From Adineta vaga (taxonomy: Eukaryota > Rotifera), in the NCBI GenBank assembly GCA_021613535.1, contig CP075495.1, positions 14,012,001-14,076,000 on the forward strand: 64,000 bases of DNA, in the 5' to 3' direction. The notes beneath the pieces are model-generated. The model did not search any database. It had not been told where the DNA came from and worked only from the letters and a program-made list of their open reading frames with translations. Positions 1 to 14,120 of the stretch are shown piece by piece; positions within the stretch are counted from its first letter, which is position 1; every line of letters begins with the position of its first letter. A program made the translations under genes and the position numbers.

Positions 1-1044
1 ACAATATGCGATCGACACTTCGTGCTTTACTTCGTAAAAACGACATTCACATCACTTTTTTTCCTAAAGAAATCAAAGTTTTTTCTCATTATTAGAAGAT
101 TATCCAATGGTAGATTTTATTCATCAATCATTACAAGATGGTCTCGCAACTTTATCTACACATCTTCCTTCACAAATCGATTTATTCGCATGTACACAAA
201 GATCAAAACAAGCAGTCGAATCATTTAGAAATAAGAAGAATTTCAACTGGAATATCGCACCATTATCAAGTGAAAATAAAACGAGAACAAGTCGATTTGT
301 TTATTTGAGTTATTCTAAAATGAATGAAAAATGGAGTGTAATTCATACAATTGAACGACTTATAATGGCACTTGAAACAAATCATTTTTATACAGGAATT
401 CAAGTGAAAAGTTATAATAATACAAGTAAAGAACACGAGAAGTGAGTTAACTATTTGTTTGAATTTGACGTCTGAAGAAAAGAACGTTTCAATAAGAAAG
501 ATTTCGTGTATTTTCTAGTCATTATTTACCTAAAATTCCATTGAAATCTTCTTCAACGAATATCAATTCTTCGTATTTAAATGATTTTAATCAATCATCG
601 ATTAATATTCATCATAGTGTTAGTTCACGCGATATTCGTGATTGTTCAGTTATGATTATTTGTTTAACACCGAAATATTTTTATAACGAACTCTGTTTAA
701 ATGAATTACGAATATGTGAAATTTATCAAAAGCCGATTATAATTTGTTTGTTAAGACATATAAATTCTTATCATACGAAAACGACATTAAAAAGTAGTGG
801 AAACTATGATGAACAATTAAATATGTTTATTCCAGCTAGACTTTCAATGCCAACAATACAATTTTTACGAAAAAATATTCGAACATCATGCATTGACTTA
901 TCGACAGATGATTTATTTTCACGAAATTTTCGAATATTATTACAAAAATTGCATACAATGCTTAGCAAATATGAAAATCAAATAGATACATCAACTGATA
1001 TTTTAACTGCGAATATTTTTGATCAGACCAGTGAAATTTTCTGA
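1..1044 (+). CDS. TIR-domain protein, 5' partial
   Basis: The upstream part of this gene lies outside the window. Three exon pieces can be joined in phase: 1-33, 96-441 and 519-1044, with introns of 62 and 77 nt (GTGAG...TTCTAG for the second). The protein has features of a Toll/interleukin-1 receptor fold: a first beta strand RFVYLSYS, then after a loop the strand CSVMIICLTPKYF followed by YNELCLNELR, then a strand KPIIICLL. The YNELCLNELR segment sits where TIR domains carry the WCxxE-type motif, whose Glu is catalytic in NAD-cleaving TIR enzymes. No transmembrane segment or leucine-rich repeat is visible in the part present. Protein-protein adaptor or NADase activity is inferred from the family only. 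The first short exon is the least certain. Confidence 0.6.
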
Positions 1045-1426
1045 ATAAATTCAAATAAAAAAGACTGTTTGTTTGACTGACTGAAACTTAATTTTGAATT
1101 GGTGTTACATTCGATAGATGTCGTTAGAATTTATTTTAAATTGATATTTAATGAAACTATTGAAACTAAATTTATTTTATTTCGAAGAAAATAATCACTT
1201 TCGTTTTAATCAGAACTGTTTTGAAATCAAAAATATTATTATTTTTAAATGAAAAAAGTATAAAATGAATTTCTCATGGCTACGACTAGCCAATCAAAAT
1301 AAGAAAAAAATGCCACGCTTTAATCAATCCATTCTACTACACTACGCTACAACGCTTATTTAGTAATGTAAATGACACGTTTTCTTTTTTGTAAATTCTC
1401 ACATAAAAGTTCCTTTTTTTTAACAG
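1045..1426. other. Intergenic, TIR gene to Sec16
   Basis: AT-rich spacer of about 380 nt between two plus-strand genes. A pyrimidine tract ending in AACAG lies directly before the Sec16 ATG, so the first Sec16 coding exon may follow a 5' UTR intron or a trans-splice acceptor. Nothing else is recognised. Confidence 0.5.
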
Positions 1427-4400
1427 ATGATGGATCAATCGACTTCTGATCATCCTCAAACGTTACCGCCTCCTATGGCTCATTACATTCCTTCGTTACC
1501 TCCAAATCTCACCATAAATTCACAACAACAATATCAACAGCAACAGCAGCAGCATCCGCCACCGCAATTGCAGCAGCAACAACATCCGCCGCTGCAACAA
1601 CAGCAGCAGCAACTACAGCATGCACCGCCCCCACTACAACAACAGCAACAACAGCCAACGCTTCCACAAACATCAGAACAACCTGTATCTATTCAATATC
1701 CTCCTACAGCTGTTGCTAGTGCACCTGAAACAGATCAATCAACAAATCTATTTAACGCTCATCAACAACAAATGGCAGCAATGATGCAAATGCAACAACA
1801 ATGGGGAGCGGGAGGTTTTTCTGCACCTTTCATGATGCCATATCCTCAAGGAATGATGATGATGCCACAACAACCTGGAATGGATCAACCAGGATCACGG
1901 CAATCATCGCGTCCAGCATCTCGTCAAAGTGTAAATGCGCCTGTATCATCATCGAGATCAATGGTGAATGGACAAACTGGTGGTCAAACACAAGCAGCTC
2001 AAGGAATGTTACCAACACAAGGATATCCGGGTTATATTCCACCAGGAATGTATAATCCATGGTTTGATCCATATTGGCAATCGATGTATGCTAGTTATCA
2101 ACATCCATATAATTTTGGATATAATGATGAAATGATGAAATATTGGTCACAAGTGTCACAACGTGAAGATGATAGACTTAGTCATCATTCTGCTGCTCAA
2201 TCCCAATCAAAACAATCTCAACATAGTTCATCAATGCATACATGGGGTTCAATTGATTCACTTAATGATCCGTATTAGTAAGTCATTGATTTCATTTGAA
2301 ATAGTCGCATAATCATTTTCCTTCTTAGTCAAAATCATAATGCGTATGCGAATGGATATTATCCATCTAAACAACAACAACAACCACAACCTACTGCAAA
2401 TGCAGTGAAAAGACAAACTAAGACATCTGTAGATTCTAATGCACTTTTAACAACAAACTCAATTCCTAATCAACAAATACCAACAGTAGAATCAAAGACG
2501 AAAACAACTAGTGCATCGAAAACGAATGGAAATGGAAGAGAAGAAGAAGACGACGACGACGACGACGATGATAATGATGGAGAAGATGACGACGATGAAG
2601 ACGAGGATGGATCTGAAGAAGAAAACTCAGATGATACAAGTAGCGATCGTTTTAGTATAAAATCAGATTTAGCACAAATAAATGAAGAATCATCGAAAGC
2701 ACGACGAACTCCACCTCTCTATATTCGACCTCATCTACGTGCAAAATTTGTATTTGATCAACTCATTCAAGTTTTACCACAATCACCTAGTGATACTAAT
2801 CAACCAGCAACTGTTGAAATTATTTCTGCCAATGTAAATTATCAGTAAAACTATTCGAAAAACGATTGATAAATATTTCTTGTCCATTTAGAGTTTACAT
2901 TCAATGGCACCATCATTAGTTGATGAACGACAATTAATGTCGGATTTCATCGGTCCATTAACTGCGTATGATGAATTTCAATGGAAACATTCAAACGAAA
3001 TGAATTTTTAATTTTAGATCAACTGCAAAATCTAATGTAATTCGTTATTGTGAACGTCAATCTCAATTAGCAAACAAAGCTATTCATATTATTGATCGAG
3101 ATGCTTTATCAATTCTTTGGCAATATATGGCCTTACTTGTTAAAACGAATGGAGTATGTTGAATATATATCTTTTAAACTCATGTACAATTTTCCTTTTT
3201 CTCCAAGGTTATTGATGTTCGTGTTGACATTCCAAAAATCCTCTGGTCATCAAGTAATACTCCAGTTGTTGACGAATCTTCATTACAGAATACTTCAACA
3301 TCATTATCTTCGTCAACATCAGAAAATTCCTTACGTGAATTTCTCGCTCTTGGTGAAATTGATACAAGTATTAAATTCGCTTGTGAAAATCAGCTATATA
3401 CTCATGCACTTATTATTTCGTATTTAACCGATCGACAATTATTTGAAAAAACAATTCACAAGTAAGAACAAAACAAAAATAGAGATTTTATTATTTTGAT
3501 TTTCTTTTCGTAGTATTATATCGAATCTTGATAATGGTGATGTATTGAAAACATTTTATGAATTAGGAGCAGGTTCAACACCATCGGTTGTTTCAGTAAG
3601 TTATATTGATCATCGAATTGTTCGATGATAAATTTTTCTTTTTAGAATGTGACGAAACCACATTATGGAGATTGGAAACGTCATTTAGCAGTTATATTAG
3701 CAAATCGTACAGATGTCAATGCACAATTTGTTGATCTCTGTGTGAAAACAATGGGTGATACACTTGGTAAATTTCTTCTAGATTTCATTTGTTTTCTTGA
3801 AAAATATGTCGAATATATTTAGTCACATCTGGTCGAATTTATGCGGGACATTTTTGTTATCTAATTGCGAATATTCCATTCGGATCATATCGAAACAATG
3901 CAGATAAAATTGCAGTTATCGGAAGTATTCATGCTGGGTAAAAGACTTATTTTATTCTTTTCATTTTTTTATTTTCTGTTCTGTTTTTCAGTCAATCGAA
4001 TCTTTCATTTGCAACAATTCCAAATTTACAATTAACTGAAGTTTATGAATATTCATTACGAAAAACTTTAACAACATTTATTGTAAATATTTGCATCATA
4101 GATTGACAAATTTTTCTTTTTCTTTTCAACATATTCTGCGTTTTTCTTTAGCCATTGAAAATCTATTATACATCAAAATTAGTTCTACATGGATTGAAAC
4201 GAGAAGCACTAGCCTATTGTGAAGAAATTGGAGAAACATTGATTCGACAAGGAAATACTTCTTTTGTTCAATTAGTTGATTTACAATTATTCATATTGGT
4301 AAAGTTTCATTTTGTTTTATATCGAAAATCTTTGTTGAAACTATTTTTCTTTGCTTTATATTAAAGATTGCAGAAAAATCGCGAATATTTAGTCGAAATT

Positions 4401-5457
4401 TTCAACTTGATCCTGGATCGTATAAAGAACCAACATGGTTGATAGAATTAAGACGTATTATTCAAAGTTTATTGGTATATACTGACTAGATTCTTATTAT
4501 AAGGTTAAAGTTATGAATATTATTTCTATATATAGGATAATGCATTTTTGAATAAAACAGTACGCGATGAATCATTTAATTCATCTGTACAAACTAATCG
4601 AGAAGCTACGAAAACATCTCAACCACAACAACAACAACAACCAATAAATCCAGCGGCTTGTATGTTTTTTTTTGAAATACCATTGATTCATTTGTTTGTC
4701 TTTTGCAAATAGATCCAGACGTGCAAACATCAAATATTAATCATCGTTCTGAACAAATAACAAATACAGCACCAATATCCTATCCATCTGCAATACCGAC
4801 TACTAATGTATGTTTTTTTCTTATGAAAGTTTAGTTGAACAATCTATTGTTCATGCCTTAAGATTACAAATGGTTATGATCCATCAAATCAAATTCCAAC
4901 CGACCAAACAAATTATTCAAATCCATCTACAAATAATTATCAAAATACCCTCAAAGGTAACTAGAATGCATCTTTCTCACTAAATATCTATATATGCTCA
5001 ATTCATTCTTATTTAGTTGATACAAATGTGCATTATCCATCCCAAGTTCAATCAAATTATTATCCTTCGCAATATTATCCATCTGATATTCAACAACAAG
5101 AAATACCCACCTATTCTCAACAATGGCCTCAACAACAACAACAACAACAACAACCAACTATTGCTATCCAACCAGATCATTTAAATGTACCATCTCAAGT
5201 ACCTTCAACAAATAATTCATTCTATCAACCACCGGGTGATCATTCACAATACATTCAACCAGGTTTTACCAGTACACCTAATCCACATTCATCTCAACCA
5301 CAACAACAGCAACAATGGTATCCATCCGGCCAAAATGATTCTCGAGACCGTTTACCATCGAATGAGGTATGTATCATTGAGTATGATAAGCAAGAGTGAA
5401 AGTGATAAATCGCAAAAAGACAACATTGACTTCTCTAATTCCTCTAATAAATCTCTT

Positions 5458-5495
<38 letters not shown>

Positions 5496-7206
5496 ATGGA
5501 ATCAATGAAACGTCGGACATCGATTGTCACATTTAATGATAGTGGGACTATACCCGCGCCGAATTGGCAATCATCATCATCATCATCAGCTATGATAAAT
5601 AGTAGAAAGACGTCTTCGACATCAACACAATCCAATCTTAGTACTAATAGTATCAAAAATAATCTCGAACCCACTAATTTTCTTTATCAACAACCACAAT
5701 TAATGTCCTATCCGACGGTATACATATCTCTTTGTCTCGAATATTATCTTCTGCATATATCTAACTTACGCTTCGTTTTCCGTGTCACATTCCTAACAGA
5801 ACACACTTTGTATTTTATTATTTTCTATGATCATTTTAATGGGAGATTCTATTTTAATTATATAATTTATTTCATTTAGAATATCCCAACATCTTCAATA
5901 TCGGAAGATTCATTACAACAACATCAACAACAAACGAATGGTACAGTTCCAAAGAAACATGCCTGTTTTGATGATAGTGATGACGTGTTCCCAGTATGTT
6001 TCAACTATAGATATTAATGAAATTGGAAGGTGAACTGTTATTTTTCTCTTCGTTTTTAGAATAACCCAGCGAAATCATCTGATGGAAAAACGAGTGCAGC
6101 TACATCCAGTCAAGCTGCTGCCACCGCTGCTGCTGCCGCACAGAGAGGTGGTATGTTTGGCAGTATTATGAAACGTTTCGGTTTGCAACGACCTGCACAA
6201 GCACATTTACCAGAGGATAAAAATAGAACAGTAAGCACAGTTACATATCATTAATAATTAAGGGCTATTTTTATCCATGAATCATATTCTAGTTAAAATA
6301 TGATGATAAAACAGGTCAATGGATTGATACATCAAAATCAGCCGATGAACAATCAACAACAAAACTGAGACCACCACCGATAGTGTCAACACAGCAAACT
6401 GCAACTATATTGGCACCTAATTCACAACTTCAACAACCTTCGTCTTCATTCAATCCTTCATTACCACCAGGTGCTCCTCAACAACCGTCGTCAACACTAA
6501 GTTCTACAATGCCTCCTGCACCTTCTCAAAGTCGAACATTGAGTTTTGCTGCTGGATCAACCACTACAACCAATGCGAATACACAACCATCTCAAGCCAC
6601 ACCTGCTGCTTGGTCACCACAGCCGAATACTATTACAACTGCCCCTGCATCTGCAGTCGCTCAACCTCCTAGCCAACCGCAACAACAACAACAACAGCAA
6701 AGAGCACCGGGACAATTATCTGCTGCTCAACAACGTCTTCAAGCTCTAAAACAGCAACAACAGCAACAACAGGCTCAAGCCCCACCAGCTCCTTCATCAA
6801 ATCAATATTCACTTAGAAATCGTCGTAAGTTCTTCGTTTCTAAAAATCTGAATTTGATTTTTATAGGAACTTTCTTATTTTCTAGAAACTCAATCGCGTT
6901 ATGTTGATGTACTTGCTGGAACAATAGGTACTACCGCACCAAATCCTAATGTTTCCCTTAATGATCTCATGCCAACACCTTCGGCTGGTATTCCATCTCA
7001 TACATCAGCGAATCAAGCAAATAATTATTTTGTGCCACGTTAGTTTCAATTTTGATTTTGTTTTTCTTTTGCTTCTTATTTGATTGCTAATCAAATAGCT
7101 TATTGCTAGTAACTGCATTTGTCTTGACTGACCTGCTTTAGAAACTCGACTTGCAAATGATTCAACAGATGCTGAAGTTTCATGGATCAATTCTCATGTA
7201 ACATAG
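1427..7206 (+). CDS. SEC16: Sec16 homologue, COPII vesicle assembly scaffold
   Basis: Sec16 organises endoplasmic reticulum exit sites and binds COPII coat subunits. About 20 exons with mostly 50-60 nt introns can be joined in phase. The N-terminal exon (1427-2277) is Gln/Pro/Met-rich and low complexity, followed by an acidic Asp/Glu run (about 2545-2630). The conserved central domain runs from about 2894 to 4474. It contains DFIGPL, VIRYCERQ, GDWKRHLAVILANR, MGDTL, AGHFCYLIANIPFGSY and LKREALAYCEEIGE, each lining up with metazoan Sec16 central-domain motifs as I know them. A long Gln/Pro/Ser-rich region follows. The conserved C-terminal block has KRFGLQRP, LPEDKNRTLKYDDKTGQWID and SRYVDVL. 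The end is uncertain: the last exon meets TAG at 7204-7206, but its final GTAACA could be a donor joining an exon after 7360. The longest intron is about 160 nt (5718-5879). Confidence 0.9.
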
Positions 7207-8383
7207 TTTAACTAACATGCAAGGAAAAAAACATCAACTAACACGCATGTTTTGTTAGTCATTTCACTCTTTCATAATGGGATTAAAAGCTATTTGTTCA
7301 ATTTTATTTTTCATCTATTGATTATTTCGATATTTCATTTGCTTTTTTGTGTTTTTTAAGATCCAGTACAATCAACAACAGACAATTATGAACAATCATC
7401 ACCTTCATCTTGATCAAAAACTTTGAAATAATTGATGATTTTATCTGTTTCTAAGGTTGTGGTTTTCGAATGAGATCTTTCTTCTTCTTCTTCTTCTATA
7501 TTTCATTGTTATACTTCTTTTTGGGTGGTTGTCGAACATACATACACACACACACACATTCTGTTCCTGTTCGTTTGTTTTTTTCTTCTCGTTATAATTC
7601 TTTCTATATATTTTTTCTCTTAACTGCTTATTTATTTGCATTCATATAACTTGTGAGGAGGAGCCTTATGCGCCTACATTGTCGAACATTGTTTCTCCCC
7701 ACCGAAATCATTTTAGTGTAAATGTATACGTGCGCATCTTATGGAAATTGTTTTGTTTCTTGTGAACGTCAATTTTAAACATTTATGTGATAGATAAGAA
7801 AATGGAAACAACAGATATTATCTATATGTTTATTTCTATTGAAAACAAAATTCTCTACAAACGTTTTCTATTGAACTCTATTTACCATTGTTCATGCAGA
7901 AATAATTGATGGAGTGAATAAAATGTTCTCCTCAACTACAGAAGAATGAATTTTTCAAGGTCAAGTATTTTGGATCACGTAATACATGATAATATTTCTA
8001 AGAAATGTCTTGCCAGAAAAAGAATGTATAACTAATAAAATAACATGTAGTGAAAACCCTGAAATGACACTTATATTTTTCACAACATGTTTTCGTTAAT
8101 AAACTATTTATACAAGATAAGTTTTTTTTTTATCACGATATCGATTTTAATAGACCTTGATATCGAATATCCTTCGCACATGGGTGTATTTTCATGAATC
8201 AAATATGGCAATAGGAATATCTTATCTTGAGAAAAATGAAGGTCAACAATTTCGTGTACATATATATCTACAAATAAATATCGCTCATTATGAATTAGTA
8301 AATTTATCCTATCTCTCTCGAATCGAAAGACAATCACTTTCATAAAAGTAAACTTATAGATCAATACCATTCAAGGTCATTCA
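7207..8383. other. Sec16 3' flank and spacer
   Basis: About 1.2 kb, AT-rich. It may hold the Sec16 3' UTR and possibly one last small exon (about 7361-7425). It includes a CTT-rich run near 7482-7497 and a short CA run near 7542-7557. Short open frames in 8100-8370 have no recognisable domain and are not called. Confidence 0.5.
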
Positions 8384-8653
8384 ATGAAATACTTCGTTTT
8401 CATCGTCGTCATCATCATTTCAACATTCATCATCAATCAAACAATTGCTCAATGTCTTTATCCAGCATGGGAAACAACTTGTCAAAAGTACTGTCTTGAA
8501 AATAAACACTATCGAATTCAAACAAATCAATGTTGGAGCAAAGATCCAAAAAATCTACGTTGTCAATGTAATGATCACGATTTCACTGAAGTAATCAAAC
8601 GAATGTTCATTACCAATAAAGATCTCAATGACGATCAAAACAATTTATCTTAA
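8384..8653 (+). CDS. Small secreted six-cysteine peptide, CS-alpha-beta (defensin-like) spacing
   Basis: Single-exon gene for an 89-residue protein. Residues 1-23 form a clear signal peptide: Met-Lys followed by a hydrophobic Ile/Val/Phe run ending TIAQ. The secreted part has exactly six cysteines, all in its first half, spaced C-x8-C-x3-C-x12-C-x9-C-x1-C. The C-x3-C and C-x-C pair is the hallmark of the CS-alpha-beta fold, found in invertebrate defensins and in some ion-channel-active peptides. The Gly usually found two residues before the fourth Cys is absent (NQC here), and the C-terminal tail of about 27 residues is charged and Cys-free. The role (antimicrobial or other) is inferred from spacing only. 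It stands alone between Sec16 and SPATA6. Confidence 0.65.
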   Translation: MKYFVFIVVIIISTFIINQTIAQCLYPAWETTCQKYCLENKHYRIQTNQCWSKDPKNLRCQCNDHDFTEVIKRMFITNKDLNDDQNNLS

Positions 8654-9460
8654 TTTAATTGTAAAATATTAACATTCATTTCTTCATCTCAGACCTTGTT
8701 AATGATCAAGTTTTAATCAATACTAAATAACCTTCATGTAACATACAATATCTTTAGATCAATTTATTCATATATTTACTTCAGTTAAATTAACGAAGTC
8801 TTCTAACCAATCTTTCTTTTTCTAATCATAACTTATTCAAACGATCGTTTTGTATAAATGGGTTTATTTCAAAATTCTTCCTTTCGCTTCATTGAATACT
8901 TTGAATAAAGTTATTTAGTAGCGAAAAGTTTTATTATAGTTATTAATATAAACGGAAGGAAAAATACCAGAAAAATGAAATCGTTTTTTTTCACAAAAAA
9001 TATATTTCTAAATAAAAGACAAGCACACACACGTACAAAAATCAATATGTATGTTAATGATTCCTCGAAGAATTCATTCCGGATTACTTTGAATATAAAA
9101 AATAGGTTTGTTCCATATGTTCATATACAAATCGAACAAATAGAAAACATGAATAATAAGTACGCTCTATAATCAACAGACAAGAGAAAACACATACTTA
9201 ATAAAAATTGATTATCACATTACAAGTGATTTTGTTCACTGTTTTGATTAATTTTTACTGTACGATTAAAAAAGACAACATTGATATTATTCTTTCTATG
9301 GTTATGCAAGCAACCTGAGAGAAGAAGGTAGTCTGAAGTGTAAAGATAAACAAAATATAGAAGCATAAAAGACAACATAAAAGTCTAACTAATCTAAAGC
9401 AGGAAAACTGAATATATATATATATATATATATATATCTATGATTGAAATATTATGAATT
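8654..9460. other. Intergenic spacer between convergent genes, with TA microsatellite
   Basis: About 800 nt, AT-rich, between the six-cysteine peptide gene (+) and the 3' end of the SPATA6-like gene (-). A (TA)n run is at about 9414-9436. No gene or RNA is recognised. Confidence 0.5.
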
Positions 9461-11509
9461 TCAATTTTCTGTTAAACGACGACTACGTTCAAGTAATTCA
9501 TCATCATCAATATGACCATCGGAATAACGAAAAGAAGAATAATAATTATGCCAAGGTTGTGAACTCTAGATAGAGATAGTGTTGGCTTCAATAGAAAATA
9601 AAAATCTATTTGTCTTACATATGAATCGAGATTACGTCGAAGTGTATGAATAACCTTGTCACTTAATTCGCCTGCAGGTGATTGTTGATGTCGAGAACGA
9701 AATGGATCACGAAGTAATGTCGCACTTGTTATAGGGCGTGATGTTCTACTGGTATAGATGTCTATGAAATAGAAAATAATTAGTAATCAAATTTGATAAG
9801 AATGGAATTTAATGATAAACACGGGGAATTAGGATTACAACATATAAAACAAAACTCTTAAACAAATATTTTACCCGGTATATATGATTTACGATTTGAA
9901 ATTGAAGCAAACTGTTGCTAGAAAATAAAGATTTTCTCTATTATTGATATAGTTTTTACTCATATATATTTGGCAACCTGCTCTAAAGATTTTGCTTTTC
10001 GACTTTGTTCACTATGAATACGATGCAATCGACATATCGCACAATCTTTAGTGGAGTGATATTCTAGACATTTTTCAGAATTAAAAAGCAGACATGAGAC
10101 AAAATGAAAACGATATACCATTTTCTTGATTGTGATAATCACCCTCATCATCACTATTGTTATATAAACGTCTCGTCGATGAACGTGAGTGCGAACGTCG
10201 TTCAGGCGGTCGTTGACGTTCAAAATCAATAGAATGTTCTGATCGTACCGAACGACGTGATGGTGATGGTGAACGTGTTCGTGCTCCTGTTGATCGAATA
10301 CTTCGATTGTGTACTGGAGAAATAGATCGTGAACGATTTGCACCATCATCCAATGAATTTAATGATGCCAAACTTTCAGCACGAGATAATGAATAATCAT
10401 TAACAATTAAACCTTCATTTAAAACAACATGAGAATTCGGTGTACGACCAATAAGATTATTATCAACCTAGATTATAAACAATTTTCTTAAATGTATTCA
10501 CTATTGAATAGACTTACATGTCGTACAACAAATGGTTTTCGTCCAATTGTTTTATCAAGTGGCACAACATACCTAACTTCTCCTGGAACAGCTAATTCGC
10601 GTAATTTTTCTTGTGTTTCACGATGTGAATAATCATTCTTTACTGCTGATGATATTGTATGGGATGTTAATGAACGTGAAACATTCGGTGAATGATTTAA
10701 TGAAGATCTATTCAGTAATAGTATCAATCTGTATAGAAATTAAAAGATTCATTTACCGATTCGGATAAGCAGATGATGGTTTCCATGCCGGTGATTTTGC
10801 GCGTTTTGGCTAAAATAAAATCATAGATACACTTGTTTATACTTATGAAAAAGAAATCGTACACTTTTGTCATAGGAATCGACTGGTTTCGGTTGTTTAT
10901 ATGTTTTTGTTGATTTTCTCAAGCCTCTAGTCTCATCAATAGATGGACTAACGGTAAATTCAAAACTTGGTGAAACTCCTGGAAAGTCAATTGTTCGACT
11001 AAGAAGAACATAACGTCGTAAACCCATATATTGAATTCGTTCCCATGAATGTGGATAGAGAAAATCTTTTGCGCTTGTTTCATAACTTGCAAGTAGAATA
11101 GGAGATGAACCATTGGCTTGTAATAATTCAATAAGAACATGTTCGCCTAGAAAACTATTCTTTTTTCATCTATACAATATTTCTGTCAATACTTACGTTT
11201 TAATCGTTCGATAATATCTCGAGGATCATAACAAGATTTAAATGTCTATAAGAAAAAAAACTTGCCTTGTTACATTCATTCATTCATTCATTCATCCATC
11301 GAATAGAATAAACAAACCTTATCGAAATAAAATTTTTGATCTACGTGCATTGGTAGATGAGGTGGTAATAAACGCGTTCGTTTATGTATACCCAACAGAC
11401 AAATGTTAACATAAATATCACCTTTGCTTGTAAATCGAGTACCGGGTGCATCAATGGCATGAACGTCCAATTCAACAGAATATTTATATGATTTACCTGA
11501 TGTTGCCAT
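9461..11509 (-). CDS. SPATA6: SPATA6-like protein (spermatogenesis-associated protein 6 family)
   Basis: In vertebrates SPATA6 is needed to build the sperm connecting piece; the family has a conserved N-terminal domain. The first exon begins MATSGKSYKYSVELDVHAI and continues with DIYVNICLLGIHKRT, matching the family pattern ELDV...DIYL.IC.FG..K.T. Downstream exons encode LLSRTIDFPGVSPSFEFTVS (family: FPGP...PKLEFST), then a family-typical KPFVVRH motif near 10530, and a Ser/Arg-rich stretch (about 10080-10370). The C-terminal exon ends YSDGHIDDDELLERSRRL, matching the family ending. About eight exons with short introns. The start at 11509 is the first ATG of the conserved domain. Presence in a presumed asexual lineage would suggest a wider ciliary or centriolar role; that is inference. 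Confidence 0.8.
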
Positions 11510-12211
11510 TGCTAGTTTTCCTGATCAGTTTATTTTGTGTAAAAAAAATAGAATTTATTTGTTTTCGAATGTAATCGGTTTTTTTTATAACCGCAGACTA
11601 AAAAGAAATGATCAAATTTGTAAATAGCCATTAGCCAAGAATGAGAGACATGTTACGATGGCAACCTAATTTGTTATGATCTATAAAAATAAAAATTTTC
11701 TTATTTTTTAATCCAGATATACATTTCTAACTCATTTCTTTCTAAATTATATAAATATAATAATCGACTCGAAATTAGCGACATCTTTCGACAAAAAATC
11801 CGAAATAAGTTTGATTATTTTGGAAGGCAAATTTTATTTATTTTCATTTTAAAAGTTATAAATTTCTTAGCAATCATGAATTCTCTTCGATTAAAACAAA
11901 TCTTTATAAATATAGGCTCTGATCAACATTTTAAATTGTAGTACTGATTGTTCATTCGCTAATACCTTTGTTTATTTCTATCTACTCTTCGTGAGTCAAG
12001 AGAAAAGGATTCTATTATTCATCACTATTCTTCACCCACTTCACTTATCTACACAAACGAATGACTATATATATATATATGTAGATAGATGATTTGTCTG
12101 ACGTGGATATTGACATTATAAAAGTTGTTTTCGGAATCTAAACGACCATAAAATACCAGAAATCGTTTGTATTTATTTTAGATAAGATTTGAAGACGAAA
12201 AATAAAACAGA
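11510..12211. other. Divergent promoter region, SPATA6-like (-) and PP2A catalytic subunit (+)
   Basis: About 700 nt shared upstream region between divergently transcribed genes. AT-rich with a short TA run near 12067-12081. It must hold promoter elements for both genes, but I cannot assign a specific motif. Confidence 0.5.
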
Positions 12212-13408
<1,197 letters not shown>

Positions 13409-14120
13409 ATTATTTCATTTTCTTCTTTTGTTTATATAACGTAAGGAAAACTTCTTCAACTTTTGTGTATACATGTCTTTTGTTATATTTTCGTTGTCTC
13501 TATGAAAAAAAAGTCTCGTTTCGTATTCGTTTATTCTTTTTCGAAAATATTTCATGTTCAATATTAAACGAACAAAACAAAACATTTTTAGGTAAAATAA
13601 TGATGATACCATTTTCTTAGTCGATCAATCAGTATGCATTTTGAATGCTATCTCGTTTTTTTTGCATTATTTTCTTGAGCAAAAAAACAAACAGACAAAA
13701 TTTCTTTGTAATATTCAACTTACTTTCGTTGCTAGACATATTTTTTCTTTCTTTCTATGTGTAGTTTTTCGATTGTTTGTTCAATGACAGTTTCAGTAAG
13801 GTATTCTCTTTTTTTTTCTTTTTGCGCTTGTGTCCCTTTTTCATGTTCTTTTTTTCTCTTACGCATATATATGTATGAAACTTTTTCTTTTCCTCTAAAA
13901 ATATATGAATCTATTCTTTCTCATACAAATGAATATAAAATAATAAAAATGAAATTAATGAAAAAATTCGAAGTATTTTTGTTTTTGTTTATATTAAAGG
14001 TCAATACTTCTGGTAAGAGATAGTTTTAATGAATATCTAGTTATTCTTTCTTAGTGAAGAAAATGTACAAAGAAGATCTAGAAAAATTCATGTCCGAAGT
14101 TATTTTTGTGATTGAATAAA
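13409..14120. other. Intergenic spacer between convergent genes
   Basis: About 700 nt, T-rich on the plus strand, following the PP2A stop and running to the 3' end of the minus-strand gene. A short plus-strand open frame (13757-14023) is Phe/Ser/Cys-rich and looks like a chance reading of T-rich sequence. Confidence 0.5.

Noticed and set aside
5028-5674. Gln-rich and poly-Cys frames around the CAG run in Sec16
   Set aside because: The CAG/CAA run is a glutamine stretch within Sec16 exon sequence; the opposite-strand poly-Cys frame is a shadow.
13757-14023. 88-codon plus-strand open frame with a hydrophobic start
   Set aside because: Composition follows T-rich spacer sequence, with no conserved motif or convincing signal cleavage context.
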